Assembly (NCBI GenBank): GCA_003999685.1
Contig: CP021223.1
Span: forward strand, 2,666,001 to 2,730,000
Direction: 5' to 3'
Origin: Taiwanofungus camphoratus
Taxonomy: Eukaryota; Basidiomycota; Agaricomycetes; Polyporales; Taiwanofungaceae
DNA: 64,000 nt
Positions 45,778-56,869 of this stretch are shown here, piece after piece. A program made the translations under genes and the position numbers. The notes beneath the pieces were generated by a model. It worked only from the letters and a program-made list of their open reading frames with translations, was not told the DNA's origin and did not search any database. Within the stretch, counting starts at the first letter, position 1; every line of letters begins with the position of its first letter.

Positions 45778-47827
45778 TCATGGAGAGGATCCACCATGCT
45801 ATCTTTGTCGAAACCAAGCGGTCACAAGTCGAGATTCACGACACCTTCTCCCAATGTGGTAAAATGTTCGGAACAAGTATCTCTGCCTTTTACTAGCCTT
45901 GACATGCGCATATATGTACTCTAGACAAGGTATTCACCCCTGGGAAGTTCACCCCGACCGGGGGGAACTCTCTTGCTTCGTCGAGTTCTACGAGCAGGGC
46001 AGCGTCAAGCGTGCACGAGCCTTGCAAGTCCCCGACGTGCAAGTTCACGTCGTAGCCTTCTCGCCACAGCTCATATCGCATTTCAACGCGGTTGCACCGC
46101 CTCCAGTTCACCCGTCTCCTTACAAGGTAAAGCAGGAGACGCGGGAATACGATCGCGTCCTGCACGCGTTTCCGAAGAGGCGACCGTTTGACACCCGCTC
46201 GGGTGAGTCTGATGATCATCCTTCTGTGGCAATAGCACCCAAGAGGAAAACGCGTCGTGCAGGCAAGCGCGTCACTGAACGACGCGCGCGTGCCAGAGCG
46301 TATCAAAACAACGCCGCAGCTTTCCTGAGCCCGTCGTCGTCTTCAGCCCATACTGACGCGGACTCCTCGTTCAATGCGTCCTACCACCACTCATCAGATT
46401 TCGCTGCAAGAGTAGAGAGCAACAAGGAGAATGACGCCAAACTGCAACCGTGGTCAAATGAGAGACCGACGATCATGCCTCTTTCGGATAATGCTTCTCA
46501 TGATTCTCTTAATGTACTTTCTCTTGTGTCCCATGCCGTGCCCCAGTCGGGCATCCCGTTTGGGAATTCAGTGCCGCCCGCTGTCCAACATCCTCTTCCT
46601 CCTTCGTATTCCTCCCACTGTTTCCCCTCTACACTGATTCAGCCTGCAGCTCCTGCAGTACCATTCAACGCTTCCGATGCTAAAGCGCCGGCCGCTTCTC
46701 CGTCCATTATATTGACCTTTCAAGGAGAACGCATCAGTTGTGACCTCGAGACACTGGATGCAAACCCTGATGGTATCATTGGCGTCCTCAAAGCCACGGC
46801 AAGTCAATGCCTCGAGCGCGACAAATGGATGATCGTTGGTGGTCATTATCGCAGCAAGGGAAACGTTGGAGCGGCCGCAGCTGTCATCTCTGCCATGGTC
46901 GAAGGTGGGCTCAGGCTATAGACCACCCCTGCGACGTTTCCATGCTAACATTTTGTTCTCGCAACAGTGATGCTGTCTCCTTCCGTCGGGTTGGCATTGC
47001 AAGATTTGAAGCCGGCATTTCTGATGCTTTCGAGCTGCTATATAGATCTGGTCAAACAGACTCGCGCCTCCGACGGAACTGACACTGCCGAAAGCAGAGA
47101 GCACGCGCGGAAGGCTACTGAATGTCTGCAGCAAGTATATGGCGTGAATGTTCCTCCAGTGCAAGCAACATCCGAGTACGCCCCTTCGAAGTCTTCAATG
47201 GACGTATCTACCCTGGTGGTTGAGTCCGAGGCTTCTCGTTCTCGCGGTTATCTTGCGAACACAAGCAACCTCCCGGCGGCTGAGCGGAGGGAACCCATCG
47301 ATCCCGAGCACCACCGGGAGAATGCTGCTCTTCAGCCGCAAAGCAGCTCGCACATCCAGATGCTCGAGCGCGAGATCCAGGCGCTGCGCGACCAGCAGGC
47401 GAACAACGTCGCCTATGTGTCCCGGGCGCGCAGTGCCAAGCGCAAGCTCGAGGACGACCTGGATGAGGAGCGCCGCACGCGGCGGAAGCTCGAGCGGCAG
47501 CTGGACGAGGCGGGGAAAGAGCTTGCCGGCGCGCGGCGCGGAGAGAATTTCGCGCTCGAGCAGTGTCGCGCGGAGGTGGAGAGCCGGCGCCGTGCGGAGC
47601 TGCGCGCGGGGGAGCTGTGCGACGAGGTGGCGAGTGTGCGGCAGGAAATGAAGGAGCGCCTGGAGGAGTGCAAGCAGAGCGAGAGGCGGGCGCGCGAGTG
47701 TTTCGGAAAATTGGGTGTGTTGTTTCTGAAGGCCGCGAATGGAGAGGTGGAGGGAGGCGTGTGGAAGGGCGCCTTTGCGGCTGAGCGCGGGCAGAGCGCC
47801 AGTGCCGGTGTCAAAGGAGACGCGTGA
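45778..47827 (+). CDS. Coiled-coil protein of unknown function
   Basis: The proposed first exon is 'MERIHHAIFVETKRSQVE', followed by an unresolved intron between about 45850 and 45925. The next exon runs to 46904 ('FVEFYEQGSVKRARALQV', 'VQVHVVAFSPQLISHF', then disordered Ser/Pro/Ala and 'SIILTFQGERISCDLETL'). A 63-bp intron (46905-46967) joins it to 'VMLSPSVGLALQDLKPAF', the best conserved-looking stretch. The C-terminal third (about 47340-47720) is a long, highly charged coiled coil (EREIQALRDQQ ... 'LDEERRTRRKLERQLDEA'). No named family recognised. The first junction cannot be placed in frame with an ordinary-length intron: a 38-nt intron or a weak donor would be needed. Confidence 0.65.
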
Positions 47828-48564
47828 TTGCGCGCGCGTATACCCGAACCCGGTGGGACGGGCGTCAGGCGGATCCTAGGGTTTTCTTTGCATCAGGATC
47901 ATGTTCGGTTTGTCTCCATTTTTGCACATGCCATTATTCAATCAATTCTTCACGAAGTCCATGGGTTCGACCATTGTTCACTTATAGCGATAGCCACCGT
48001 GATTCCACCATAGACAGCTTTTCCATGCTCGCAGTATAGTATCATAGGACTGTAGATGATAGGGTTCTTCTGTCGGTGTATTCCCGTATTCATGCATGTA
48101 GCGCGTATAGCCACTTCTGTACTCTCCCACCGGTGGCTGGAGGGTGCATAATTGTACCCGGAAACCTTTTCAGATAGCCCTTCAACAGTCTGACCCGTGG
48201 TCTGAATTGCAGGGCGAGTATGCATAAGTTGGATACAGCGCATGTAGTGCATGCGTGATAGGCTATTGCAGGCTTGGACAATCAAGGGTAGCGCATGAAG
48301 AGGAATGCCCACAATTCAAACTGCATGGAACAGTCGACGGAAGCTCGCGAGATCTTTACAAGAGGCGGAAGCGATCGAAAGCAACATGGTGGGAGGGTAT
48401 AACGGTCTGAGCTAGAATCAGGAAGACTGGTATACGGAGGGAGCAGCCATAAGCAAGAGAACGTGAAAGCTAGTCGTGCGCAGGTCAAGGCAGCCGGACG
48501 TAATGCAAAAAGGGTCACTCTAGAGTCGGTGCTCTAGGTTATATTGTCCTCTAAATGCTAGATG
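47828..48564. other. Convergent spacer
   Basis: 3' flanks of the coiled-coil gene and of the second BTB gene; no gene supported. Confidence 0.45.
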
Positions 48565-49718
48565 TTAGATAGCCTATGCAGATGGCAAGCGGAACAAGCA
48601 TAGTTAAGTGCGAAATTACCTTCACAGAAGACCATTCTGCAACAAGGCGCTGTATTCTTTGTCGCAGAGCCCGCCTGCACAATTGACACGTTAACTCATT
48701 CTCCAGAGGGCTGAGTGCGGTTTGCATAAGGCTGGTGGACAGGTCTGAGTGATGTGATGAAAGGTTTGAGATCTCATGATGATTAACGTGAAGAGAATAC
48801 AACGCACTGGGTCTCGCATCCCATACCAGGTGCGCAGAAGCCAGCGCCCAAACTCTCGTCAGCTTCTGCTGCTGATTAGTGTCGCAATCTGGCGTCTCAG
48901 GGTGCGGGCTAGGTGGATGTAAGAGAAGGCCTTTCAAAGCCTCCATGCGGCCGTAATGGAGAAAAAATAGGCGCTTCAAGTAAACCGATCCTATGCGTGC
49001 CGCGAGGGAGTCGGAGAGCGAGGGCAAAGAAAACGAAAGTAGATGTGGGGAGATCGCCACAGCCAAGTCCTCGAGGCCATGATGTGCAGCGAGAGCGTAT
49101 GAGTCGATCGGGCGCATCGGCGCGTGCGATAGAAGAAGTGCAAACAGTGGCGTTGTTGCCGCAACGTAGTGCTTGACAGGAATACAATATTTTATCAGCG
49201 CGTCCAGCGCATCGGTGAGGTCGTCGAAAGAGGGTGCAAATTGGCTGGCGGACATGTTATAGATCGTGTGTAGGACAACGTTCAGCACAGGCGCAGGTTC
49301 TGGTAGCATAACCATGGGTGTAAGGCTGTCATTGTTCAGTCCGCGGTTTGGAGGAAGCAAAGAATTGAATCCATTTTCCGACGCGCCCAGGATATGGCAA
49401 CAGTGTACGTGAAAGAAGACGTTATCCGACGATACGAGAATGACATCGGGAAGCTGGTTGTTGATATTTGCGCCGGGATGAAAAGTGGTAGAAACCGACA
49501 CGATGACGGGGTTGCTAGCTTGGTGTTCAGCAGGTGTACCGACCTACGGACCCCAATTCAGGATGGCGGAAGCATCATCATCATCTAGACCTAGCAGCAC
49601 TTGCCGATGTCGGTATCTGAAAACTCACTCCTGTCAATAGCTCCCCCTGCAAGATGGGATCCATGTTCGGAGCACCGAGCTCGGATGGCAATTGCGTGTT
49701 GAAGTTAAAATAATCCAT
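48551..49718 (-). CDS. BTB/POZ-like domain protein (second)
   Basis: Exon 1 (49718-49629) encodes 'MDYFNFNTQLPSELGAPN' and 'MDPILQGELLTG'. An 85-bp intron (49544-49628) joins in frame to 'GTPAEHQASNPVIVSVST' and the BTB core 'NQLPDVILVSSDNVFFHV' / HCCHILGASENGFNSLLP. The following all-helical part (DDLTDALDALIKYCIPVKHY; 'LFALLLSHAPMRPIDSYA') matches the basidiomycete BTB family. Unspliced, the protein has 360 residues and ends in a hydrophobic tail. A 46-bp intron (48574-48619, GTAATT...CATAG) would instead end it at 48565 after SSVKAI. Function and partners unknown. Confidence 0.75.
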
Positions 49719-51327
49719 TGGTAGGCCGTTGTGTTAGTGTCGTGGAGGGTTGGATCATGGAGGTGGAAGCATCGATCCTGACCACCTTTTGGTACATACA
49801 TTATCAACGTGCCCGCCATGTGTTCTGTTGCAACAGATTGCAACCGGCAAGACGGACAGAGGGCTAGCGAAACGATTCCTTCATTTTATTTTGGCCACCG
49901 ACTGCCGGGACGACGGCTCTACTTAGTACTTCCTGCGTGAAAACATTTCAGTAGCGCTTGAGCCACTGATATAGTAGCATATTTATTTGTCGGGCTTGAA
50001 TTGGGCCTCGTTTGCGGAACTAGTAAAACACGCCAGGAACGTGATGGGCCTATCGTAATAATATTCTGAATAACGCCAACCGTTAGTGAACGGATGCTTT
50101 GTCGTTTGCTGGAGCATTTATAATTTTGCAAGGACTTGCGACCAATCAACGACTTACTTGTTTAATGTGACGGACCATGACAAGGCCGTTCCGAGTGGTC
50201 GGCAGCGAATTGTGCCGGCCACAAAAATGATCGAGAGGCGTTAACATGTAGCACGCCGAACTGCCGTACAATAAGGTACTTGGTACGCGGCATGTGCATG
50301 ATCACCTTCTGTCGTCGTGACACTCGGGCTGTAAGATGTTATCACCACGTGCAGATGAGGCCATACATACATCCTTGCCCTTCACCAAGATGTCGCGGGA
50401 TTTAAGTTGGAACGAATCAATGAATGTGCTGGGCTGGACAAGAGATTGTACCAAATGAAGGCCTGGAATCAATTCAGTTTCCTTTAGGAAAATGAATTAA
50501 CTAGGATGCACATATCATAATACGTTAAAAAACCAACTTGCTTTTACGGATGAATGCAGCCGATTTGGGTATTCACAGCGCATAAACAAGATATGTGCTC
50601 TTTGAACAACAATTCATTCTACAAGAGAACGCGTCACTTAGATCTGATAACTATACAATCAATTTTGATCCCCACTAATTCGGTTGGCGGTGCCCACATA
50701 CAGATTAAGGGAGACTTTGGTTCGTGAATATGAACCATGTCCAGCATCGTAAGCACAAATATCATGTAGGTGACCTGCTTTATTGAAGGCCCTTCTTTGT
50801 GCTGCGGATGGAACCGGAAACACTCTACTCCAGCTCCAAAAGTCGCGGCGGCATTCTCCGCGGTCCCCAGAAGACGTTGCCAAGACCTATTATGGAAGTA
50901 GAAAAGCAGAATTGAATGTATGGTCTCCGTTGGTCATGGGTATTGGTAATAGCCTGGGATAGACGTCGAAAATCATCTTGAAAAAACTGACATTTATACA
51001 AGTGCGTAAAGTGCGAGTCGAAGCACAAGTCTCACAAGTCCCACCATCTCGAGCATTCGGACATCGTGACTTTACCCAGAGCAATGCCAGTTCGGTTAAT
51101 ATACCGCAAGACGGGAGATTGTTTGCTCCATTTTTATACATACAATGTTTCAGACGGGTGCTACTTACGCAAGAGAATCCGCAAGGCTTTCTTCCGGCGG
51201 TCATCAGCGAGTTTCCGTCACTTTAAACTATGGAGGCCAGTACAATGAATGATCTCGAGAGACGGGAATGCAACATAAGCATGAGTACTAATACAATGTC
51301 CCAATTCGTGCGTTCATGATATATCGT
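49719..51327. other. AT-rich spacer
   Basis: 1.6 kb with promoter of the BTB gene; no coding support (short frames only). Confidence 0.45.
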
Positions 51328-52899
51328 TCACCGGTACTCGGCCCCACAATCGCCAACGGTAGTGATCAGCCGGCTACCGTTGGACTGGTCTAGCACCGCA
51401 TCGATAGCGGCATTATCCTCTTCAGTCAACTGGAAGCCGAAAACTTTCAGGTTGTCATCGGTGTGCTCGGAGACTCCGAGACGTGCACCTGGGAACGGTA
51501 TATAGAGGACTCTCGTATCACGACATGAAGCGCTTACCGATGAGCACCGCCCCGACGCACGGGTGGTCCAATACCCAACGCGTCGCGATGTTTGCAATAC
51601 TTACGCCTCCGTGACGGTCACCGATGGTGCGCAGGACAGTAAGCAGAGACTGGAATAGTGACCAATCTCCCCACGCTTTGATGATCATGTCCAGGTACTG
51701 CGAAAATACGTAAACAGGTTGAAATAACTAGATGCACAGCTGGGTAAACATGCCTTTCTCTGGGAAGGAGTCAACTTCCCGGAGTATAGGTCGGGCTCCG
51801 ACTCGTTGAGCCACTGGTCGGCAAGAAAGCCTCCGCACTAGTGGTCGTCTTTAGACAAGCGCCACAGGCTAGGGAGCAACGGGGACTGACCAAAGAGCCG
51901 TATGTAAGCAGCTTTACATTGTGCTTCTCACAGACGTCGGCCATGCCATGCAGCGGTCTCGTGTCAACCAACGAGAACTGCAAATAAAGTTTAAATGAGT
52001 GACAGGGCACGGTACACGAGTCGAGGCGCCGACTGAGACCTGAACTTGGTTCGAGACGATAGCTCCAGGCCCCAGCTCAGTGCAGATTTCGTCTGTCCTG
52101 ATCGCGTCAAAGTTGCATAGCCCTATGGTCGCAATCTTGCCCTCTTTCTGAATGTCCTGCAGATGCCGCAAGGCGGTGATGTATCCCTTGTCGCTGTAGT
52201 CCTGCCAATGGAACTGACGGAGCATCGTGACTGACTTATTTCACCGATGATTTGAAATGAGGGGGCGCTACCTGTAAAAGATCTACTCTTGTTGTTTGCA
52301 TGCGATCCAGGCGTTCTTGCACCGCAGCTTCTACCACGGCACGCGTAGGACTGGTGGGCCTAAAGACGCACCACTTAGTCGCGCCTACGATTCGTTCTGG
52401 ATCTGGGGAGCTTTGTTTGAATTGACCCTTGATTTCCAAGTTTATGTCAACGACTCGCTCGTGGGGCAGACGGCTGTCCTCACGAAAATGATTTCAGAGC
52501 TTCCATAGTGATCAGCTTAAAGATGGATATATTAAATGAGCCCTAGACCAGAGGATACCGGGTAAACAATGTTGCGTACCCTGAAAACGGACGCGCGGAA
52601 CGTAAATTCAGTGTAAACGATGTCTCACAAACAAGCACAGCACCCTACCATGTCTGTACAAACGGACAACCTTACGGTCAGTCCGTCCTACGACGACCGA
52701 ATGACAGCTCACCAAAGGCTGTATATCCGAGCTGTGCATAGTGGGCCATTTGACGGCGCACCCTGGGGGTCGGTGCGCTCCCCCATGCATTGCTGGAGAG
52801 CTGCCAGAGGCCAGTCCAAACGCGAGGAACTATGAAGGGCCCTAGGCGGAACGTCTCGTGCGCCGCCGGAGTGTCTGCGGACATCGGGATCGACGTCAA
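51328..52899 (-). CDS. Aldo/keto reductase with probable microexons
   Basis: NAD(P)H-dependent oxidoreductase of the AKR fold. Exons 52899-52713, 52653-52649 (5 nt), 52580 (1 nt), 52515-52484, 52427-52272, 52213-52040, 51977-51891, 51837-51754, 51697-51538 and 51488-51328 give 348 residues with every phase consistent. The catalytic tetrad is Asp and Tyr in AFDMADHYGSSEIIF, Lys in 'RIVGATKWCVF' and His in 'RVDLLQFHWQDY'. Cofactor-end motifs are 'VLDHPCVGAVLIGARLGV' and HTDDNLKVF. Asp-Met come from the 5-nt exon; without the two microexons the protein keeps frame but lacks Asp-Met. The eighth intron (51698-51753) has a GC donor (AAG|GCATGT). Substrate unknown. Confidence 0.85.
52516..52712 (-). 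other. Three introns enclosing a 5-nt and a 1-nt exon
   Basis: Reading the minus strand: intron GTGAGC...TACAG (52712-52654, 59 nt), exon ACATG, intron GTAGGG...TTTTCAG (52648-52581, 68 nt), exon G, intron GTACGC...TTTAAG (52579-52516, 64 nt). All borders are GT-AG and all lengths are ordinary for this genome. The six exon bases restore Asp-Met-Ala of the reductase active site. A single 197-nt intron is the in-frame alternative. Confidence 0.6.
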
Positions 52900-55215
52900 C
52901 GACGAGGGAAGGAGTAGCCAGGGCGACTCTGGGTATTCTGCGGGACTATTTATTCAAGTTTCGCACTTCTGACAGAGCGCCGGCTGCAACCGGTCTGTGC
53001 TAGATCATCATGGGGAGGGGATTCAGATGGCTGGCCGGAGTCTGTTCATGGGACGGAGGTGATCTGCCCCAAGTATATCCTGGTACCGGCGTGAGCTGAG
53101 GAGACAATAATTCCGGATGGACGACATCGGAACAGCGCTTGGCAAAAGTGATCGCAAGAAACCCGGTCACCACCATGATGGCCGCAATCTCACAATTGCA
53201 GATTCACGATAATTTTCGTCTTGATGTCGAATTCTGAGCCGCGTTCGTGAAGACATAGCCGCCAGTAAAGTTGGGTGCCGCGCAGAGAAGTCCTTCGACA
53301 TCAGCAGAGCGTCCCCCAAACCTATCTGACACACATGGTACAGAAAGGACAGATGGATGATCCCTGCGCCGCATTTTGCCATGGTGATGTTATTATATAT
53401 TTCCAGCGCCGACCGAATAAAATACGTGTTTCGGATTGTGAACCTATCTACCAAACTAGGAAGTTTCGAAACAGCGACGCCCACTTACTGACCTTGAGTG
53501 CAGACTACTGAAATGGCAACGAAGAGCTCGTGAGTACTCTCCCAAGCCCGGATCCCAGTGCACTGCAAAAACTCATGGCTTTATGTACTTCCGATGCTGT
53601 GCGCTTCGAGCAAATTTCAAGCATGGAGTCCCCATTACCAGTCATGGTGAACCGCGCGCACATGCCCTTCAAATTGAAACCGTCCCGAATCTATAAACGT
53701 ATGGTACGGTGGTTCCACATGCGCGTCCTCCTCGGATACTTCTGTCCGTCCGCGATTCATGGCCGGCATGGGCTTGACACGTATGCAACTGCCTGCTGGA
53801 CTCAGGGGCTGCGCCGCTGTCAGTAAGTCATGATTCGGTGGCTCACCTCGGTGCCAGAACGTCCGCACAGCTTCATTACGAGTATAGTAAGACTTCAAGC
53901 TGTCTGTCTCACTTCGTGCTTCCTTCATGATGAACAGTGGATGTCGCAAAAGCCTCGGAACAGCAAAAACAGAGATCACTGACTGCTGATGGAAGAATTC
54001 AGAGACGGTCAACCACGTTCTACTACGCGTGATAGGCAATTCAACAACGTCGGAGTACGACGGGTACAGGACCAGATCTTGTCTTGATTCGCCATGCATC
54101 TCTCGTCATTGTGAACCTACATGTGCCAGGTACGTAGAAGTCTAATACGCCCTTCTGCTCTTTTTAAAGTGTTTACTCAATGTCCGGTCATCGGCCGCGG
54201 GTTTCGACGGCTGGAGCTCTATGGGACTCCTAAGATAAATCAAGTCAAATGCCGGTCTTCAAACTGGAGTGCTGGTAAAAAATCCCGGAACGTGGACCGA
54301 GCCTACGCCACAGACCAATGCTCTTCCAGGCCGTTCATTCGCCCCACCCTTCTCAGGAGTCAGGGGACACAGCTGGTCTCGGCGAGGTATAGCTCAAGTG
54401 ACTGGCCCCCCTTGATGTTGACTGAATGATATGTTGACGGTTCCATTCGAGGCGTAAACGGAATGTATGGATGTTAGTAAGTCGTATGTAATAGGCATTC
54501 ATAAGAGACACCGTGTGGCATCAGGCTGAGGAACTGTCTCATACGCCAGTGATTGCGTGATGCAGCCGTCCAGATTGTCCCGCTAACGCAGGATGTAGCC
54601 ACCGTCGTCTTTTGCTGCGCACTCTCGACGGGGGCGCTGATGAGCGCCGATCGCCTTGATTACATGTTACTATGCGGGATTTACGGGATCCTCGGATGCT
54701 GGCATACTTCCGCACCTCCCAGCTTGATAACAACGTGCGCGGTATATTTTCTACCAGCAGAAAGCCTGCGCAAGTTCGTAGCGTGCTCTGCAAGGTACAT
54801 ATTCGCTGAATGAATTTTAGGTCGGCACTCGAATCCCGGTGTCCTTTTTCCCGTCGACAACACCCGTAGGTATATCCTGCCGAATTCCCGCTCCACTCCG
54901 CTCGAGCGCACAAACGACGACCGGCGCGATTGGAGATGGCTGACAGATATGGTAGATGGCTTGCAAGACAGCAGAAATCCTGCATGCGCTGCTACTGGCT
55001 ACACCGGATAATGATACATGACCGGACTGGGGATAAAACGCCCCGCACGGTCAGATAGCGGAATCAAGTGTTCCTTGCCAATGCCCGCCTTGGAGACCCC
55101 CCACGACACACGTCCGATCCTCGGGCATGTGTACGTTCGCCTTTCCGCACGGCCTGAGCTCACCGACTGATATACTCACCTAACAGCAACCTCATGATGG
55201 ACAGCTTCATCGCAA
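52900..55215. other. Long spacer without supported gene
   Basis: 2.3 kb. Frames such as 53635-54099 (minus) and 54539-54985 (minus) show no recognisable motif. A missing first exon of the gene at 55216 may lie at its right end (a cacctaacag sequence at about 55179-55188). Confidence 0.4.
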
Positions 55216-55797
55216 ATGCGGCCCCCGATGAGCAAGCATTGCTATCTTATCATTGCAGGTCATCCACTGACGCTTCCAACCAGTCTCCGCGCGGTAGTAC
55301 GCACGTTGTTGGCAACCAGTCCACACAGCGTTACCGCAGCGTTCACTACGTCCGCCCGACGTCGTCTAGAGAAGATGAACGCCAAGACGCTTCCCCCCTC
55401 CGTGAAACTCTTCATGAAGACGAACGACGGATTATCCAGACCGACCTCAGACTTGAGGAGCGTTCTGAGGCGAGCGCGTGCATTGTACGGTGCTGGCATG
55501 GGCTTCGCCAGCCTCGAGCTGTTGACAGAAGTGGTAAAGTCCACCATCGGAGGGAGATGGCAGGAGGACGGAGAAACGGCGGACGTCCTGGCGGAAATCG
55601 ACGCAGACATCACACAGGCGATACAGAGCTCGAAAGAGGAGATGGGCGGCGGACGGGTGACTGACCTTGCGCGAGCTCGGACAGTGGTTAGCGAGTTGCA
55701 CACCGCACTCATCCGCAGCGAGCGGGACGTGGAGGCGTGGGGCAGTGACCTCCCGTTTGAAAGGGCGGTCGTCAGTATACAATATTGGAAGTTTTGA
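55216..55797 (+). CDS. Conserved fungal protein of unknown function
   Basis: One frame of 193 residues, mostly helical: 'SVTAAFTTSARRRLEKMN', 'LFMKTNDGLSRPTSDLRS', 'ARALYGAGMGFASLELLT', 'DVLAEIDADITQAIQSSK', ending 'FERAVVSIQYWKF'. It looks conserved, but I cannot name a family. The N-terminus is uncertain. The ATG at 55216 keeps the frame, but an acceptor (TTGCAG at about 55254-55259) suggests the true second exon begins there with a first exon upstream. The ATG at 55194 is in another frame. Confidence 0.65.
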   Translation: MRPPMSKHCYLIIAGHPLTLPTSLRAVVRTLLATSPHSVTAAFTTSARRRLEKMNAKTLPPSVKLFMKTNDGLSRPTSDLRSVLRRARALYGAGMGFASLELLTEVVKSTIGGRWQEDGETADVLAEIDADITQAIQSSKEEMGGGRVTDLARARTVVSELHTALIRSERDVEAWGSDLPFERAVVSIQYWKF

Positions 55798-56869
55798 TCA
55801 CATCTGTAAACATAGCCCAAGATACCCTGTATGTCTCCGCACTGACCTCTGTATACTATGTCGTACCAGCAGACACACCGAGTGGTGATTCTTCGAACTT
55901 GATACTCATGTGGTCACTGGCAGTTCGGAGGTCTTGTGTCCCGTTCGTTCGGCAGTTTTCCGGAGAGCTCTCGAAGTTCGGACATAAGGTCTTTTATCAA
56001 ATCCCAGGCGGAGCTTAACCGTGACAGCTGGCCATGATGTTACTGTAGTGAGCTGTTAAGACATATGATGATAAAAGAAGCCGTAAAAGCGGTGGCACGA
56101 AAGGTACAAGATCACGGCTATAAGGCCTCAAGGCCTCATGCCTGAAGCCTGAGGTCTGAGGAATCACAATGTAAAAATTGGCCCAGCGCAAGGTATTAAG
56201 TACTTGTGCCAGCCTTTCGTGTCGTCCGCCCGACCCTGTTCGGTGTCGGTGTCACTGGCAGACAGGGGAAATTTCACTGCTCCAGGTTCAACGATTGATC
56301 ATGTTCATCTTGCAACTGCCATACGTTCGGCCGAGCTTTAGCAAGCTTAAACTGTTGACGGCACGCGAGCTGCACGGAGGAGGTATATTCCGGCTTGGGG
56401 GCTCTTCTATCAGGTCCCGTAGTCCAGTTTACCAGTTGATTCATTATTTACAAAGGCGTAGGATGAATCTTGCAAGATGTAATAGTGATGCTCACCTGGA
56501 AGTAAAGTATGGCTAGTTTTCTTGTTATCCCGTGGCGCACCGCGACAGTGCGTTGCAGCCGAATGTCTTCATCGACGATACTTTTCCGCGGTGAACATAG
56601 GCCGAGCGCTGCAAATCCGATCGAAGACGCTGGAAGCGTTGCCCAGATTTGAGAATAATCATCGGGCAGCTTCGCTGGCGCCTCTGCGCACAGCAACCGG
56701 CCGCAGTCTCGGCACCCCCTGTACGAGGCGGCTGACCATTGTTAGCTCCCGAAGTCCCTTTCTTATATCCCATCTTTCCTGCTCATAACCACGACCATCG
56801 CAGCAGGCTGCTGATACCTTCTTTCTTAAAGAGCGAGATTATTGCTTTCTAGGTGCTCTCATTCCCAAC
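55798..56869. other. Spacer with promoter of the GPI-protein gene
   Basis: Includes a cluster of short overlapping GCCT/CCTCA/CCTGA repeats at about 56120-56162. No gene supported. Confidence 0.45.

Noticed and set aside
49483-49497. Third copy of aagtggtagaaa, sharing 15 bases with the left flank of the retroposon
   Set aside because: A few shared 15-mers are expected by chance in 64 kb. It lies inside the second BTB gene with no poly(A) or element nearby.
53167-54985. Several minus frames of 100-154 codons
   Set aside because: They overlap frames on the other strand, show no motif, and cannot be linked by convincing introns.
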